A DNA stretch of 50,643 nt, taken from positions 1 to 50,643 of the forward strand of contig CAJUPJ010000025.1 in the NCBI GenBank assembly GCA_910588655.1, written 5' to 3'. The translations under genes were made by a program, and so were the position numbers. The notes beneath the pieces were generated by a model, which was given only the letters and a program-made list of their open reading frames with translations, had not been told where the DNA came from and did no database searches. Within the stretch, counting starts at the first letter, position 1. Every line of letters begins with the position of its first letter. This document shows positions 7,218 to 16,420 of this stretch, piece by piece. This DNA is from an uncultured Lachnospiraceae bacterium (GTDB taxonomy: Bacteria > Bacillota > Clostridia > Lachnospirales > Lachnospiraceae).

Positions 7218-9455
7218 TTATGCTTTTTTCATCTCTGCTTTACTGCTGCTTTTTTCATCTGCTTTTTTCTTTGATGCTGCTTTTTTAATTGTATACCAGA
7301 GCGTACCTGTTATACATACAGATGAATATGCACCACATATTATACCTGCAAGAAGAGGAATTGCAAAGTCCCTTACTGACTCTACACCAAGTATAGCAAG
7401 CATAACTACCATAAAGAAAGTTGTAAGTGAAGTATTTATACTTCTTGTCAGTGTCTGTGTAATACTGTCATTTACTATTCCCTCAAGCGCTTCACTGCTT
7501 GTACGTGTACCAAGGTTCTCACGTATACGGTCAAATATTACGATAGTAGCATTAATTGAATAACCTACTATCGTAAGCATACATGCTATAAATGTGTTAC
7601 CTACTGAAATTCTTGCTGCTGCATATACAAGAAGCACACATACAACGTCATGCAGAAGTGCTAATACTGCACTGCCAGCAAAAATAATATCCTTAAACCT
7701 GAACCAGATATATATAAGCATACAAATTGCTGCAATAACTACCGCAATAATAGCATCAGATTTCATTTCGTCAGAAACTGAAGCACTTATACTCTGTATC
7801 TGGATACTGTCCTCTTCAATACTGTATTTTGAAGAAATAGTTGAAGTAAGGTTCTTACGCTGTTCTTCTGAAAGTTCAACTGTCTTAATTGTAAGTTCAT
7901 TAGCACCAGCAACTTCAGCTATAACAACATCGTTTGAGCCACTTTCTTCCATGAAAATGTTTTCTATTTCTTTCTTAAAATCTGCATCTATCTTCTGGCT
8001 GTCACTAAATGGTATATCATAGGTTGTACCACCCATAAAGTCAAGACCATAATTAAGTATATGGCCATCCCTTGCGTTATTCACTACAAGCATAACTATA
8101 CATGCAGCCACCATAACTCCAGAAATTGCAAAGAATTTAGCTTTATTTCCAATAAAGTTAATCTGTTTTCTTTCTTTCTCAACACCAAAATACTTAACAT
8201 CATCCACACCTAATGAATACATAGCATTAAGAATAAGCTTTGTAATAACAAGTGATGTAAACATTGAAAGTACAATACCAAGTGCGAGTGTAGTTGCAAA
8301 GCCCTTTACAGTCCCTGAGCCTTTGGCATATAAAACAACTGCCGCAATAAGTGTTGTCACATTACCATCCACAATAGCAGAAAGCGCTTTGTCAAAACCA
8401 ATCTTTATACTTGACTGTACTGACTTGCCTGCTCTTAATTCTTCCTTAATACGTGTAAATATAATAACATTGGCATCAACTGCCATACCAATATTTAATA
8501 TAATACCTGCAACACCTGGAAGTGTAAGTGTAATATCAAGCACATTAAGCGCTACAAGCATAACTACAAGATAGAATACCAGTGCAATTGAAGAAGCAAG
8601 TCCTGGCAGCCTGTAGAAAATTACCATAAATAATACTACAAGACCAAAACCAATAGCACCAGCTAAAAGGCTTGTGTTAATTGCATCCTGTCCTAACTGT
8701 GCGCCTACTACCTGTGACTGTATTTCCTTAAGCTCAACAGGAAGTGCACCTATACGTATCATAGAAGCAAGCTCGTCCGCTTCTGCATATGTCTGGAAAC
8801 TTCCTGAAATAACAGCTTTTCCATCTGTTATTTCTGCCTGTACAGCAGGTGCAGATAATACTTTTCCATCATATACAATATATATCTGTTTTCTTGAAGG
8901 GTATGCTTCAGCAGTTGCCTGTGCAAATTTCTTTGTTCCCTTTGCATTAAATGAAAGCTCTACTACATATTCTTTATTTTTTGTTATTTCATCCTGCTGT
9001 GTTCCTGCTTCTGCATTTTTAACATGTTTTCCTGAACATACTACTTTGGTATATTCTGGATTTCCAGCATCATCAAATTTCATGTCATCTGCTGCAACAA
9101 AATCAAGCGTACCTTCTTTACCTAAAGATTCAAGAACTTCGTCTGCATTTTCAACACCAGGTATATCAATAGAAATGCGGTTATTTCCTTCCTGGACTAC
9201 AGAAGACTCTGTGCTGTATACTTCTGCCCTGTCCTGCATCATGGCAATTGTGTCACGCATCTCTGTATCAGTTGGATTATCCTTTACAGCCTGGTATGTA
9301 ATACTCACACCACCTGCTAAATCCAAACCAAGTTTAATATTCTGGGCACTGCCCCTATGAGCATCAGTAAAACCAACCAATGTTGTAAAAGTACAGAGCC
9401 CGGTTACTGCAAGAATTATAAATAGATACAATAACCCTTTCTTCTTGTTCTTCAT
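7218..9455 (-). CDS. secDF: Protein translocase subunit SecDF (fused SecD and SecF)
   Basis: A 745-residue inner-membrane protein joining SecD and SecF, which use the proton or sodium gradient to pull secreted proteins out of the SecYEG channel. The SecD part starts with one membrane segment (residues 8-27), then a large extracytoplasmic domain beginning NIKLGLDLAGGVSITY, and five more segments with the conserved GIILNIGMAVDANVIIFTRIKEE stretch. SecF starts near residue 440 and contains NYGLDFMGGTTYDI and the IVGYSINATIVIFDRIREN region. The tail is Lys-rich. AAAAGGAG precedes the ATG. The gene has its own promoter (9543-9572) and ends at the shared terminator at 7151-7195. yajC, the usual partner, lies elsewhere in the window next to tgt. 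Both halves look complete. Confidence 0.96.
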   Translation of the reverse strand: MKNKKKGLLYLFIILAVTGLCTFTTLVGFTDAHRGSAQNIKLGLDLAGGVSITYQAVKDNPTDTEMRDTIAMMQDRAEVYSTESSVVQEGNNRISIDIPGVENADEVLESLGKEGTLDFVAADDMKFDDAGNPEYTKVVCSGKHVKNAEAGTQQDEITKNKEYVVELSFNAKGTKKFAQATAEAYPSRKQIYIVYDGKVLSAPAVQAEITDGKAVISGSFQTYAEADELASMIRIGALPVELKEIQSQVVGAQLGQDAINTSLLAGAIGFGLVVLFMVIFYRLPGLASSIALVFYLVVMLVALNVLDITLTLPGVAGIILNIGMAVDANVIIFTRIKEELRAGKSVQSSIKIGFDKALSAIVDGNVTTLIAAVVLYAKGSGTVKGFATTLALGIVLSMFTSLVITKLILNAMYSLGVDDVKYFGVEKERKQINFIGNKAKFFAISGVMVAACIVMLVVNNARDGHILNYGLDFMGGTTYDIPFSDSQKIDADFKKEIENIFMEESGSNDVVIAEVAGANELTIKTVELSEEQRKNLTSTISSKYSIEEDSIQIQSISASVSDEMKSDAIIAVVIAAICMLIYIWFRFKDIIFAGSAVLALLHDVVCVLLVYAAARISVGNTFIACMLTIVGYSINATIVIFDRIRENLGTRTSSEALEGIVNDSITQTLTRSINTSLTTFFMVVMLAILGVESVRDFAIPLLAGIICGAYSSVCITGTLWYTIKKAASKKKADEKSSSKAEMKKA

Positions 9456-9542
9456 GCTACATATCTCCTTTTTTACTAAACTTCTTTTGTGACTGTCTTT
9501 ATAATCATACTGTAAACCATGTTGTAAGCCACATTAAAAATC

Positions 9543-9572
9543 ATTATAACATAGTTGTCAAGTGGTTTGCAA
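9543..9572 (-). promoter_or_regulatory. Promoter of secDF
   Basis: On the minus strand TTGCAA (9572-9567) and TATAAT (9548-9543) are 18 bp apart, with TGT before the -10 (extended -10). The leader to the ATG is about 80 nt. Confidence 0.65.
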
Positions 9573-9575
9573 GCC

Positions 9576-9616
9576 AAAAATAACACCCCTGCTGTTTACT
9601 TACAGACGAGGTGTTA
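9576..9616 (-). terminator. Terminator of the polysaccharide deacetylase gene
   Basis: On the minus strand AACACC (9616-9611) pairs with GGTGTT, supported by an inner CTGT/ACAG stem with mismatches, and is followed by ATTTTT. Confidence 0.65.
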
Positions 9617-9639
9617 TAAATAAAAACATATTCATGAAA

Positions 9640-10608
9640 CTATCTTCCACTCATATAGACCTTTCCGCCTTTGGCATTAATCCCCTTATAATGGAACAGC
9701 TCGTCAACTGTCACAAGCTGGTATCCCTCTTTCACAAGCCTTGGCACAAGCTTTTTAACAGCATCTGCTGTTGAAGGGTATAAATCATGCATAAGTACAA
9801 TGTCACCATCCTGGATTACTTCACACTCATTTAAAACGGATTTTGCATTTCTGCTCTTCCAGTCTTCTGTATCAACACTCCAGTAAATCATTGGTACTTT
9901 GATTACACTTCTCATTTTATCATTAATGCTGCCTCCTGGTGGTCTTAAAGTAGAGAAACTGCATCCAATAACATCCTTTATAACCTCTCTGCTTTTATTT
10001 AGTTCATCTTTAATCCCCTTCTTGCTAAGCTTTGTAAGGTTTGCATGGTTATATGTGTGTGTTGCAATTTCATTTCCCTGCTCATAAGCCTGCTTTACCA
10101 TGTCTTCATATTGAGGAACACGGTTTCCAACTACAAAAAAAGTAGCCCTTGCATCATACTTTTTAAGAACCTTTAAAATTTTACTTGTAACAGGAGTATA
10201 AGGCCCGTCGTCAAATGTCAGTGCAACCATTGGCTTGTCAGGGTCTAACCCGTCACGCAGCCATTTTTTCTTTCCTGTTGCAACAGCCGGCTTTGCTGGT
10301 TCTTCTTTGTCTTTTTCCTTATCATCATTCTTCTTTTTCTGCTTGTTTTCTTTCTGCTCCTCTCCATTTACAGAGGAACTTCCTGCTGCCGAAACATTAT
10401 CCTGTTTATCACTTTCACCATTTAAACCAGCAAGTTTAAAAGCAAGCACTGTCAGGACAACTACAAGTACAAGCCCTGTCCCAAAAAGCATTACCCTTGT
10501 TTTCATTTCACTGCGCCTTTTCCTCTGGTTCATGATACTTCTTACCCGGTACGACTCCCTTTCAAAAATACCACTCTCATCCTTAAAGTGCTTTCCCCTA
10601 TTGTCCAT
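9640..10608 (-). CDS. Polysaccharide deacetylase (NodB homology domain), membrane anchored
   Basis: A 322-residue protein that probably removes N-acetyl groups from peptidoglycan or another envelope glycan. After a cytosolic stretch there is one membrane anchor at about residues 36-60, then a Lys/Glu-rich linker (66-113), then the NodB domain. All five catalytic motifs are present: TFDDGP (131-136), HTYNH (184-188) for metal binding, RPPGG (222-226), DTEDW (246-250) and LMHD (272-275). The catalytic domain therefore faces the wall. GGAGGG lies 8 bp before the ATG at 10608. Similar proteins in Firmicutes (PgdA-like) raise lysozyme resistance, or act in cortex formation (PdaA-like); the sequence alone does not decide. 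It has its own terminator (9576-9616). Confidence 0.92.
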   Translation of the reverse strand: MDNRGKHFKDESGIFERESYRVRSIMNQRKRRSEMKTRVMLFGTGLVLVVVLTVLAFKLAGLNGESDKQDNVSAAGSSSVNGEEQKENKQKKKNDDKEKDKEEPAKPAVATGKKKWLRDGLDPDKPMVALTFDDGPYTPVTSKILKVLKKYDARATFFVVGNRVPQYEDMVKQAYEQGNEIATHTYNHANLTKLSKKGIKDELNKSREVIKDVIGCSFSTLRPPGGSINDKMRSVIKVPMIYWSVDTEDWKSRNAKSVLNECEVIQDGDIVLMHDLYPSTADAVKKLVPRLVKEGYQLVTVDELFHYKGINAKGGKVYMSGR

Positions 10609-10746
10609 TTGATGTTCCCTCCAATTTTTTTTATAAGCATTTTAATTATTCCCAAATTTCTGCGATATTTTAACTATATTAACATATATCTTTTACTTTT
10701 GTTTTAAAAATATATTACAATTATGTCAATTTTTGTTACTGTTTTG

Positions 10747-11109
10747 TCAATTAGCAATCATTCCTCCAAACATGCCTGAAATTATACAGACCATAGCACC
10801 TGTTATAACCTCCGGCCTTACTACAGGCTCATTTCCCATAAACCAGATTCCTGCAACAAATATAACTGCAAAATACACAACACTTACAGCTATCCCCCAG
10901 AGAAATTTGTGCTTGCCAGCTTTTTTTCCTGCCATAAAACCGCCAATAAAATTTGATAATATGTACACAATAATAACACATCCGCTGACAGCACCTGCTC
11001 CAGCGCCTGTTTTCCATATAACTGCTGACATTGCTGCAAGCATTGCTGCACTGGCAATAAACATACCAGCTAATATTATAGCGTAATTTAAGATATTTTT
11101 CTTCTCCAT
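10747..11109 (-). CDS. TIGR04086 family membrane protein
   Basis: A 120-residue hydrophobic protein with four predicted membrane segments (about 8-30, 38-62, 68-88 and 97-118). The Gly-rich pattern, for example SNFIGGFMAGKKAGKHKFLWG, matches the small TIGR04086/YrzE-like family found in clostridia and often located close to yajC or secDF, as here. Function is not known; the size and absence of catalytic motifs suggest a structural or accessory membrane role. The 137 bp between this gene and the deacetylase gene show no clear terminator, so co-transcription is possible. Confidence 0.75.
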   Translation of the reverse strand: MEKKNILNYAIILAGMFIASAAMLAAMSAVIWKTGAGAGAVSGCVIIVYILSNFIGGFMAGKKAGKHKFLWGIAVSVVYFAVIFVAGIWFMGNEPVVRPEVITGAMVCIISGMFGGMIAN

Positions 11110-11178
11110 ATTGAAAATATCTCCTGTTAATTCTTATTACTCATATTTATACCTTTCAGTCACAAAATATACCTGTTA

Positions 11179-11187
11179 TGGTATAAT
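11179..11187 (+). promoter_or_regulatory. Extended -10 promoter of the PHP gene
   Basis: TGG followed by TATAAT at 11182-11187 forms an extended -10; the -35 region (GTCACA, 17 bp upstream) is weak. The -10 lies about 45 bp before the start codon. Confidence 0.55.
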
Positions 11188-11232
11188 GTTTATTAATTTT
11201 ATAAAATGTAAAACGGAGGAAATATAAATACC

Positions 11233-12090
11233 ATGAAATATATTGATTTACACACACACTCAAACTATTCTGATGGGACATGCCCGCCCTCTGTGCTTGT
11301 TGGTAAAGCTGTACAAAAAAGGCTTGCTGCATTTGCACTTACTGACCATGATACTGTATCTGGCATAGAAGATGCCATCAATGCAGTAAAAGAACAAAAT
11401 GCGCCATTACAATTTATACCTGGTACTGAACTGTCTGTTGCATACAAAGACAGGGACATACATATTGTAGGACTTTTTATAAACCATAAAAATACTTCAT
11501 TTAAAAACGCTGCCAGGATAATAATAAAGAGGCGTGATGACCGTAATATGGAAATGGTTTCAAACCTGCAAAAAGCAGGAATTCCAATTTCAATTGAAGC
11601 ACTTATGGAGGGCAACCCAGACACTGTTATAACAAGAGCCCACTTTGCACGTTTCCTTGTTGATAATAAAATAGTTGCAACTCCTGCTGAAGCATTTAAA
11701 AAATACCTTGACACAACTACACCTTACTACGTACCACGCAAATATATAGAACCAGAAGAAGGTATAGAACTAATAAGAAATGCAGGCGGAGTCCCAATAC
11801 TTGCACATCCACTGCACTACAAGCTAAAAGAAGCTGAACTCGAAAAATTAATAAGAAGGCTGGCACTTTCAGGTCTTATGGGAATTGAGGTTTTATATTC
11901 AAACCACACAGAAGCAGACGAAATATATGCAAAAAAACTTGCTAAAAAATATAACCTGCTGCCAAGCGGCGGTTCAGACTTCCACGGCAGCAACAAACCG
12001 GCAATAGATATCGGGAGTGGCAGGGGAAACCTTGCTGTGCCATACAGGTATCTTGAGAAACTTGCAGAAGCGTGCAACTACCCCCTGTAG
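11233..12090 (+). CDS. PHP domain phosphoesterase (TrpH/YciV-like)
   Basis: A 285-residue cytosolic metal-dependent phosphoesterase. The four PHP motifs are present: HTHSNYSDG at residues 6-14, LTDHD at 37-41, PGTELS near 64, and the C-terminal GSDFHG near 252, with an additional metal-binding HPLHY near 190. Relatives of this size, such as E. coli RNase AM (YciV/TrpH), hydrolyse 3',5'-nucleoside bisphosphates or the 5' ends of short RNAs; this gene may do the same, though activity cannot be read from sequence. CGGAGGA lies upstream of the ATG at 11233 with a slightly long spacer. The gene is divergent from the TIGR04086 gene. Confidence 0.88.
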   Translation: MKYIDLHTHSNYSDGTCPPSVLVGKAVQKRLAAFALTDHDTVSGIEDAINAVKEQNAPLQFIPGTELSVAYKDRDIHIVGLFINHKNTSFKNAARIIIKRRDDRNMEMVSNLQKAGIPISIEALMEGNPDTVITRAHFARFLVDNKIVATPAEAFKKYLDTTTPYYVPRKYIEPEEGIELIRNAGGVPILAHPLHYKLKEAELEKLIRRLALSGLMGIEVLYSNHTEADEIYAKKLAKKYNLLPSGGSDFHGSNKPAIDIGSGRGNLAVPYRYLEKLAEACNYPL

Positions 12091-12189
12091 AAAATATGGC
12101 GTATGTATTTTCCACCTGGCATTATAATAGCTTGAGAGCCAAAGACTTATTCCAGAATTGGCAGGTAATGAAAGGAGTATAAGGTAAAA

Positions 12190-12720
12190 ATGAGAAAAGT
12201 TATTCTGCTTATTGCAATAAGCCTTGACGGGTATATAGCAGATAGCAATAGTGGTGTTGGATGGCTGGATGGACAAGGCAATGATAATGAAAATATAGAT
12301 ACCTATTCTGAATTTGTAAAAGATATTGATACAATTTTAATGGGCTGGAACACATATCACCAAGTTGTTACAGAGCTTTCTCCAACAGAATGGATATACG
12401 GTGATTTTACTACTTATGTGATTACGCATAACAAGGGTAATTCTAATGAACAAATCCTTTTTACAGATGAAAGCCCAATAAATTTGTTAGAAAAATTAAA
12501 ACGAAAAAATGGCAAAGATATTTGGATTTGTGGCGGGGCTAATCTTGTCCAGCAATTAATGTGTGCCAGTTTAATCAACAGATATTACATTTCTATTATT
12601 CCAACTCTTTTAGGGAAAGGTATCCGTCTTTTTGGAGAGTTCCCAAGTGAGCAGAAACTATCATTGGTCCAGACACGGAATTATAATGGAATTGTTGAGC
12701 TAATCTATGAAAACAGATAG
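12190..12720 (+). CDS. Dihydrofolate reductase family protein (RibD C-terminal domain)
   Basis: A 176-residue single-domain protein of the RibD-C/DHFR fold. MRKVILLIAISLDGYIAD opens the Rossmann-like fold, ILMGWNTYHQVV provides the characteristic helix, DIWICGGANLVQQLM matches the NADPH-binding GGxxL segment, and PTLLGKGIRLF is the family C-terminal motif. Proteins like this are reductases of unknown substrate, encoded outside riboflavin operons, and no rib genes are near. GAAAGGAG precedes the start. A hairpin without a T run follows at 12749-12782. The fold is well supported; the substrate is not predictable. Confidence 0.88.
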   Translation: MRKVILLIAISLDGYIADSNSGVGWLDGQGNDNENIDTYSEFVKDIDTILMGWNTYHQVVTELSPTEWIYGDFTTYVITHNKGNSNEQILFTDESPINLLEKLKRKNGKDIWICGGANLVQQLMCASLINRYYISIIPTLLGKGIRLFGEFPSEQKLSLVQTRNYNGIVELIYENR

Positions 12721-12748
12721 TTTTTAAAACAAGAAACATTGGTGGAAA

Positions 12749-12782
12749 CCACAACACACTTATTGACTAAGTGTGATTGTGG
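12749..12782. repeat. Inverted repeat downstream of the RibD-C gene
   Basis: CCACAACACACTTA pairs with TAAGTGTGATTGTGG around a short loop. There is no T run, so it is a poor terminator. The rest of 12783-12981 shows only a weak 72-codon frame starting at a TTG (see the rejected list). Confidence 0.45.
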
Positions 12783-12981
12783 TATTATACCAGTAACACA
12801 AAACAATATTTGGAAGCGCTTGTCTGTCCATAATAAACCAGCTGGAAAAATGCCATATTTTATGAAAGGAAAGAAGAATTCTTTTCCTGGTTTCATGGCT
12901 TTGTGTGCCGTCCTATGCAGCGGTGGTTATTTACTTTTTAGCTGGCTGCCATTCTAAAAACAGGAATTTGATGTTAACTAA

Positions 12982-13473
12982 TTATATTTTCAATCTTGAT
13001 ATTACCGCCCCATCATCCTCATCTTTTCCAACAACTTCAAATCCACTGCCCAGGCATAACCGCTCCGATACTGTATTTTCTGGATGCCATGACGCATATA
13101 TATACCCAGCTTTTCCATATGGAAATGTCTTTATGTATTCAATAATTCTTTTTATCGTTTCTTTTCCAATACCTTTTCCCTGATAATCCTTTGCAATCAT
13201 TAATCTGTAAATCTCATATCCAGGAGTATCATCAAAACCACATTCTTTTTCATATGTTATAAGAGTAAATCCTGCCATTTTGTCATTACAATATATTGCA
13301 AATGGAATACATCTGTAATATTCTTCTGCATCCTCTTTATTCGCATCTGAATGTACATATGCCTCCGCCAAGCTAAAAATGTTCGGATTTACAAATTGTT
13401 TTTGCCAATCATGTACATCAAGTCCAATGCACTCCATCCAATTACCATGATTTATTTTCTTCAAATTAACCAT
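12982..13473 (-). CDS. GNAT family N-acetyltransferase (spermidine/diamine acetyltransferase-like)
   Basis: A 163-residue acetyltransferase when started at the ATG at 13473. The N-terminus MVNLKKINHGNWMECIGL and LAEAYV are typical of the diamine/spermidine branch. The acetyl-CoA pyrophosphate loop is QGKGIG in YRLMIAKDYQGKGIGKE, and the GFEVVG strand is near the end. GGAGG 7 bp before this ATG makes it the likely start. The same frame is open further upstream to 13614, adding 47 residues that belong to a different family (a Doc-type toxin N-terminus), so a fused 210-residue protein is possible in principle. The ribosome site lies inside the codons for Phe-Gly-Gly of that toxin remnant. Substrate is inferred only from family resemblance. 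Confidence 0.85.
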   Translation of the reverse strand: MVNLKKINHGNWMECIGLDVHDWQKQFVNPNIFSLAEAYVHSDANKEDAEEYYRCIPFAIYCNDKMAGFTLITYEKECGFDDTPGYEIYRLMIAKDYQGKGIGKETIKRIIEYIKTFPYGKAGYIYASWHPENTVSERLCLGSGFEVVGKDEDDGAVISRLKI

Positions 13474-13687
13474 AATTATTCCTCCAAACGATTGAAACGG
13501 ATTATTTAACGCCAAATCCAACATTCCTTCATCACGGATACCGCCACTTCCTCCAGTGGCTTTTATTAAACTTTCATGAAGTTTTAGCACCTGCTCTTTG
13601 CTTAAAATAATCATTTTGCAAATGACCAGATGAAAAGTTTTGATTTGCCTCTGTAATTGAAATCATTGTGTTTGTATCTATTGTCAT
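13474..13687 (-). pseudogene. Remnants of a phd-doc type toxin-antitoxin module
   Basis: Two stubs are visible. First, from ATG 13687, MTIDTNTMISITEANQNFS is the N-terminus of a Phd/YefM-type antitoxin; after NFS the sequence jumps to an unrelated 18-residue tail and stops. Second, from ATG 13614, MIILSKEQVLKLHESLIKA and TGGSGGIRDEGMLDLALNNP match the start of Doc (death-on-curing, Fic-fold) toxins, but the protein is cut after FQSFGG and runs into a GNAT gene. The Fic catalytic motif HxFxDGNKR is absent, so the toxin is dead. A -10-like TATAAT lies at 13719-13714 upstream. The two stubs keep the original antitoxin-toxin order and overlap, so at least two deletions have removed the bodies of both genes. 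Confidence 0.75.
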
Positions 13688-13821
13688 TTTATATACACCC
13701 ATCCTTAACTTATATTATATACAAATTCTAGTTAGAAAACAACCTATTTGCTGGGAGATTTATTAATTCCATAACCTGTTATGCACATTTCCACAATACT
13801 TGTTTTTTTCTTTGGTTCAGA

Positions 13822-13948
13822 ATAGAAAATATTTTTATAAATTACCAAAAAGCAGAATGGCTGGCAAATTCCAAATGTGCCATCTAAGGAACATTCTGGA
13901 TTTGCCAGCCCATTCTGCAATTTTAGTAATTATACTATTTTTAAACAA
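13822..13948. repeat. Palindromic repeat element, copy F (inner-arm type)
   Basis: A near-perfect hairpin between the glgP 3' end and the toxin-antitoxin remnant. GCAGAATGGCTGGCAAATTC (from 13852) pairs with GGATTTGCCAGCCCATTCTGC (ending 13918), and the AT-rich flanks ATTACC/GTAAT also pair. Its left half is almost identical to the reverse complement of the inner right arm of copy D (about 35702-35760, containing TTTGGATTTGCCAGCA and GGTAATTTATAAAAATATTT). It therefore belongs to the same repeat family. It may also end the glgP transcript. Confidence 0.7.
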
Positions 13949-14004
13949 ATCTTCCTAACTTAATAACATTGTAACGTAGCGGAATACTTACAAAATCCAA
14001 AAGC

Positions 14005-16257
14005 CTACAACTTCCAGATATCATTATTATACTCTTCTATAGTTCTGTCTGATGAGAAGTACCCTGCTTTTGCTGTATTTACAAGCATCTTCTTTGCCCA
14101 TCCCATCCTGTCTGAGTAATCACCAAGCATTTTATCTTTTACAGCAATATATTCTTTTATATCAAGCAGTGTCATAAACCAGTCTTTATTGACAATCTCT
14201 TTAAAGAGGCGTCCAAGGCTTGCAGGGTCTCCAGCCATTATTAATTCCGGGCTGATTATAAAGTCAACAAGTTCTTTTACAAGTGCATCCTCTTCATATA
14301 TTTTTCTTGAAGAATATCCATTTGTATCATAAAGATTAATAACTTCATCACTTGACTTGCCAAATATATAAATATTCTCTTTGCCAACAAGGTCATTAAT
14401 CTCAACATTTGCACCATCCATTGTGCCAAGTGTAACAGCCCCGTTAAGCATAAACTTCATATTTCCAGTTCCGCTTGCTTCTTTTGATGCAAGTGAAATC
14501 TGCTCTGAAATATCACATGCAGGGATAAGTTTTGCTGCCTTTGTTACATTGTAGTTTTCAACCATAACTACTTTTAAATAAGGATTAACCTGTGGGTCAT
14601 TTTCAATAATCTGCTCTAAGCAAAGGATAAGATGGATAATATCCTTAGCGAGTGTATATGCAGGTGCTGCTTTTGCACCAAATACCATTGTAATTGGTGT
14701 CTCTGGAAGTTTGCCAGATTTGATTTCCTTATATTTATAGATAAGGTAAAGTGCATTTAACTGCTGGCGCTTGTACTCATGCAGACGCTTAACCTGTATA
14801 TCAAATATTGACTTCTCTGGAATATCTATATTCTGTGTATCTTTAAGGTATTTTTTAAGCTGTTTCTTATTATTTTCCTTTATTTCTAACATCTTCTTAA
14901 GGACTTCTGTATCTTCCTTATATCCAAGAAGTTTCTCCAGCTCTTTTGCATCCTTTTTCCATCCATCACCTATAAGGCTTGTAATATATTCTGCAAGCTC
15001 TGTATTGCAGTGCATAAGCCAGCGGCGGAATGTAATACCATTTGTTTTATTATTGAACTTTTCAGGGTAAATATCATAAAATGCCTTTAATTCTGACTGC
15101 TTAAGTATATCCGTATGGAGGGCAGCTACACCATTTACACTGAAACCATAGTGTATATCCATATGTGCCATATGCACACGGTTCTCATTATCTATAATTG
15201 CAACTTTTGCATCAGAATATTTTGCCTTAACCTTCTCATCCAGTTTCCTTATTATAGGTATAAGCTGTGGCACTACTTCTTCAAGGTATGAAACAGGCCA
15301 TTTTTCAAGTGCTTCTGCAAGTATTGTGTGGTTAGTATATGCACATGTTTTACTAACAATATCTGCTGCTTCATCAAAATCTATGCCACGTTCCTGTAAC
15401 AGGCGTATAAGTTCTGGTATTACCATAGAAGGATGTGTATCATTAATCTGTATTACCGCATGTTCATAAAGCTTCTTTACATCATAGCCATTCTCATCCA
15501 TTTCTTTAAGAATTAACTGTGCGCCATTGCTTACCATAAAATATTGCTGGTAAATCCTTAAAAGCTCCCCTGCCTTGTCACTGTCATCCGGATAAAGGAA
15601 AAGTGTGAGGTTCTTGGAAATCTGTGATTTATCAAAAGATATCCCGTCACCTACAACCGACTCGTCCAGTGTATCTATATCAAATAAATGGAGTTTGTTT
15701 ACCCCGCTATCATATCCAGGGACATCAATATCATACAATGTTGAATTTAAAGTAAAATCTTTAAACTGGACTGGAAAATGTATTCCTGTGTCTACAAGCC
15801 AGCTCTCCTTTTCAATCCATGGATTTTTAACTTCTTTCTGCTTATTGTATTCAAATACCTGCTGGAACAGCCCGAAGTGGTAATTCAGCCCAATTCCTGC
15901 ACCATTCAGCCCAAGTGTTGCTATTGAGTCCATAAAACATGCTGCAAGCCTTCCAAGACCGCCATTGCCAAGTGAAGGTTCTGGCTCAATTTCTTCGATT
16001 TCTGTTAAATCTTTTCCATTTGCAGCCAGGCATTTCTTTACATCATCAAAAATACCAAGATTGATTAAATTATTGGAAAGCAGTTTTCCAATAAGAAATT
16101 CTGCGGAGATATAATACACCTTTTTAGAACCCTTGTTTGCCTCTTTATCCTTGCACATATCCTTTACAAGTTTTAAAAGTGCATAATAAACTTCCTCGTT
16201 TGATGCTGCGTTTACTCCCTTTCCTAAATACCCCTCAATTTTGTTTTGCATTTCCAT
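14005..16257 (-). CDS. glgP: Glycogen/starch/alpha-glucan phosphorylase
   Basis: A 750-residue GT35 enzyme that cleaves alpha-1,4-glucan from the non-reducing end with phosphate, giving glucose 1-phosphate. EPEPSLGNGGLGRLAACFMD is the conserved phosphorylase segment, and EASGTGNMKFMLNG contains the lysine that binds pyridoxal phosphate. QVKRLHEYKRQQLN and NGITFRRWL are also typical, and length is close to the usual 750-800. The start is set at 16257 because AGGAGG lies 6 bp upstream; an earlier start would translate the ribosome site as Arg-Arg-Ile-Ile. The gene is divergent from an AraC-type regulator at 16421, which may sense a sugar and control it. No other glycogen genes are close by. Confidence 0.97.
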   Translation of the reverse strand: MEMQNKIEGYLGKGVNAASNEEVYYALLKLVKDMCKDKEANKGSKKVYYISAEFLIGKLLSNNLINLGIFDDVKKCLAANGKDLTEIEEIEPEPSLGNGGLGRLAACFMDSIATLGLNGAGIGLNYHFGLFQQVFEYNKQKEVKNPWIEKESWLVDTGIHFPVQFKDFTLNSTLYDIDVPGYDSGVNKLHLFDIDTLDESVVGDGISFDKSQISKNLTLFLYPDDSDKAGELLRIYQQYFMVSNGAQLILKEMDENGYDVKKLYEHAVIQINDTHPSMVIPELIRLLQERGIDFDEAADIVSKTCAYTNHTILAEALEKWPVSYLEEVVPQLIPIIRKLDEKVKAKYSDAKVAIIDNENRVHMAHMDIHYGFSVNGVAALHTDILKQSELKAFYDIYPEKFNNKTNGITFRRWLMHCNTELAEYITSLIGDGWKKDAKELEKLLGYKEDTEVLKKMLEIKENNKKQLKKYLKDTQNIDIPEKSIFDIQVKRLHEYKRQQLNALYLIYKYKEIKSGKLPETPITMVFGAKAAPAYTLAKDIIHLILCLEQIIENDPQVNPYLKVVMVENYNVTKAAKLIPACDISEQISLASKEASGTGNMKFMLNGAVTLGTMDGANVEINDLVGKENIYIFGKSSDEVINLYDTNGYSSRKIYEEDALVKELVDFIISPELIMAGDPASLGRLFKEIVNKDWFMTLLDIKEYIAVKDKMLGDYSDRMGWAKKMLVNTAKAGYFSSDRTIEEYNNDIWKL

Positions 16258-16357
16258 AATAATCCTCCTCAATACAATAAATTTTCCAGTACACTTAATA
16301 AGTTTTGTGCTTGTTTTCTAACTGTATATATTATAATTGTATTCTGTTATTTTTATC

Positions 16358-16387
16358 TTGCACAATAGTTTCTAAAAGTGGTACAAT
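16358..16387 (+). promoter_or_regulatory. Promoter of the AraC-family gene
   Basis: TTGCAC (16358-16363), an 18-bp spacer and TACAAT (16382-16387) with TGG before the -10. It sits in the intergenic region shared with divergent glgP. Confidence 0.6.
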
Positions 16388-16420
16388 ACTATCAAATTAC
16401 CAGAAAAAGGATGTATAACC

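Noticed and set aside
8674..9360. 228-codon open frame opposite secDF
   Set aside because: Antisense shadow of a well-supported gene; composition follows the complement of SecD codons.
12739..12957. 72-codon frame from a TTG, VETTTHLLTKCDCGIIPVTQ onward, ending in a hydrophobic segment
   Set aside because: No ribosome site, rare start codon, overlaps a hairpin, and no family is recognised; could be a gene remnant but not supportable.
13822..13948. Simple terminator of glgP
   Set aside because: No T run follows the hairpin and its sequence matches the repeat family; termination may be secondary.
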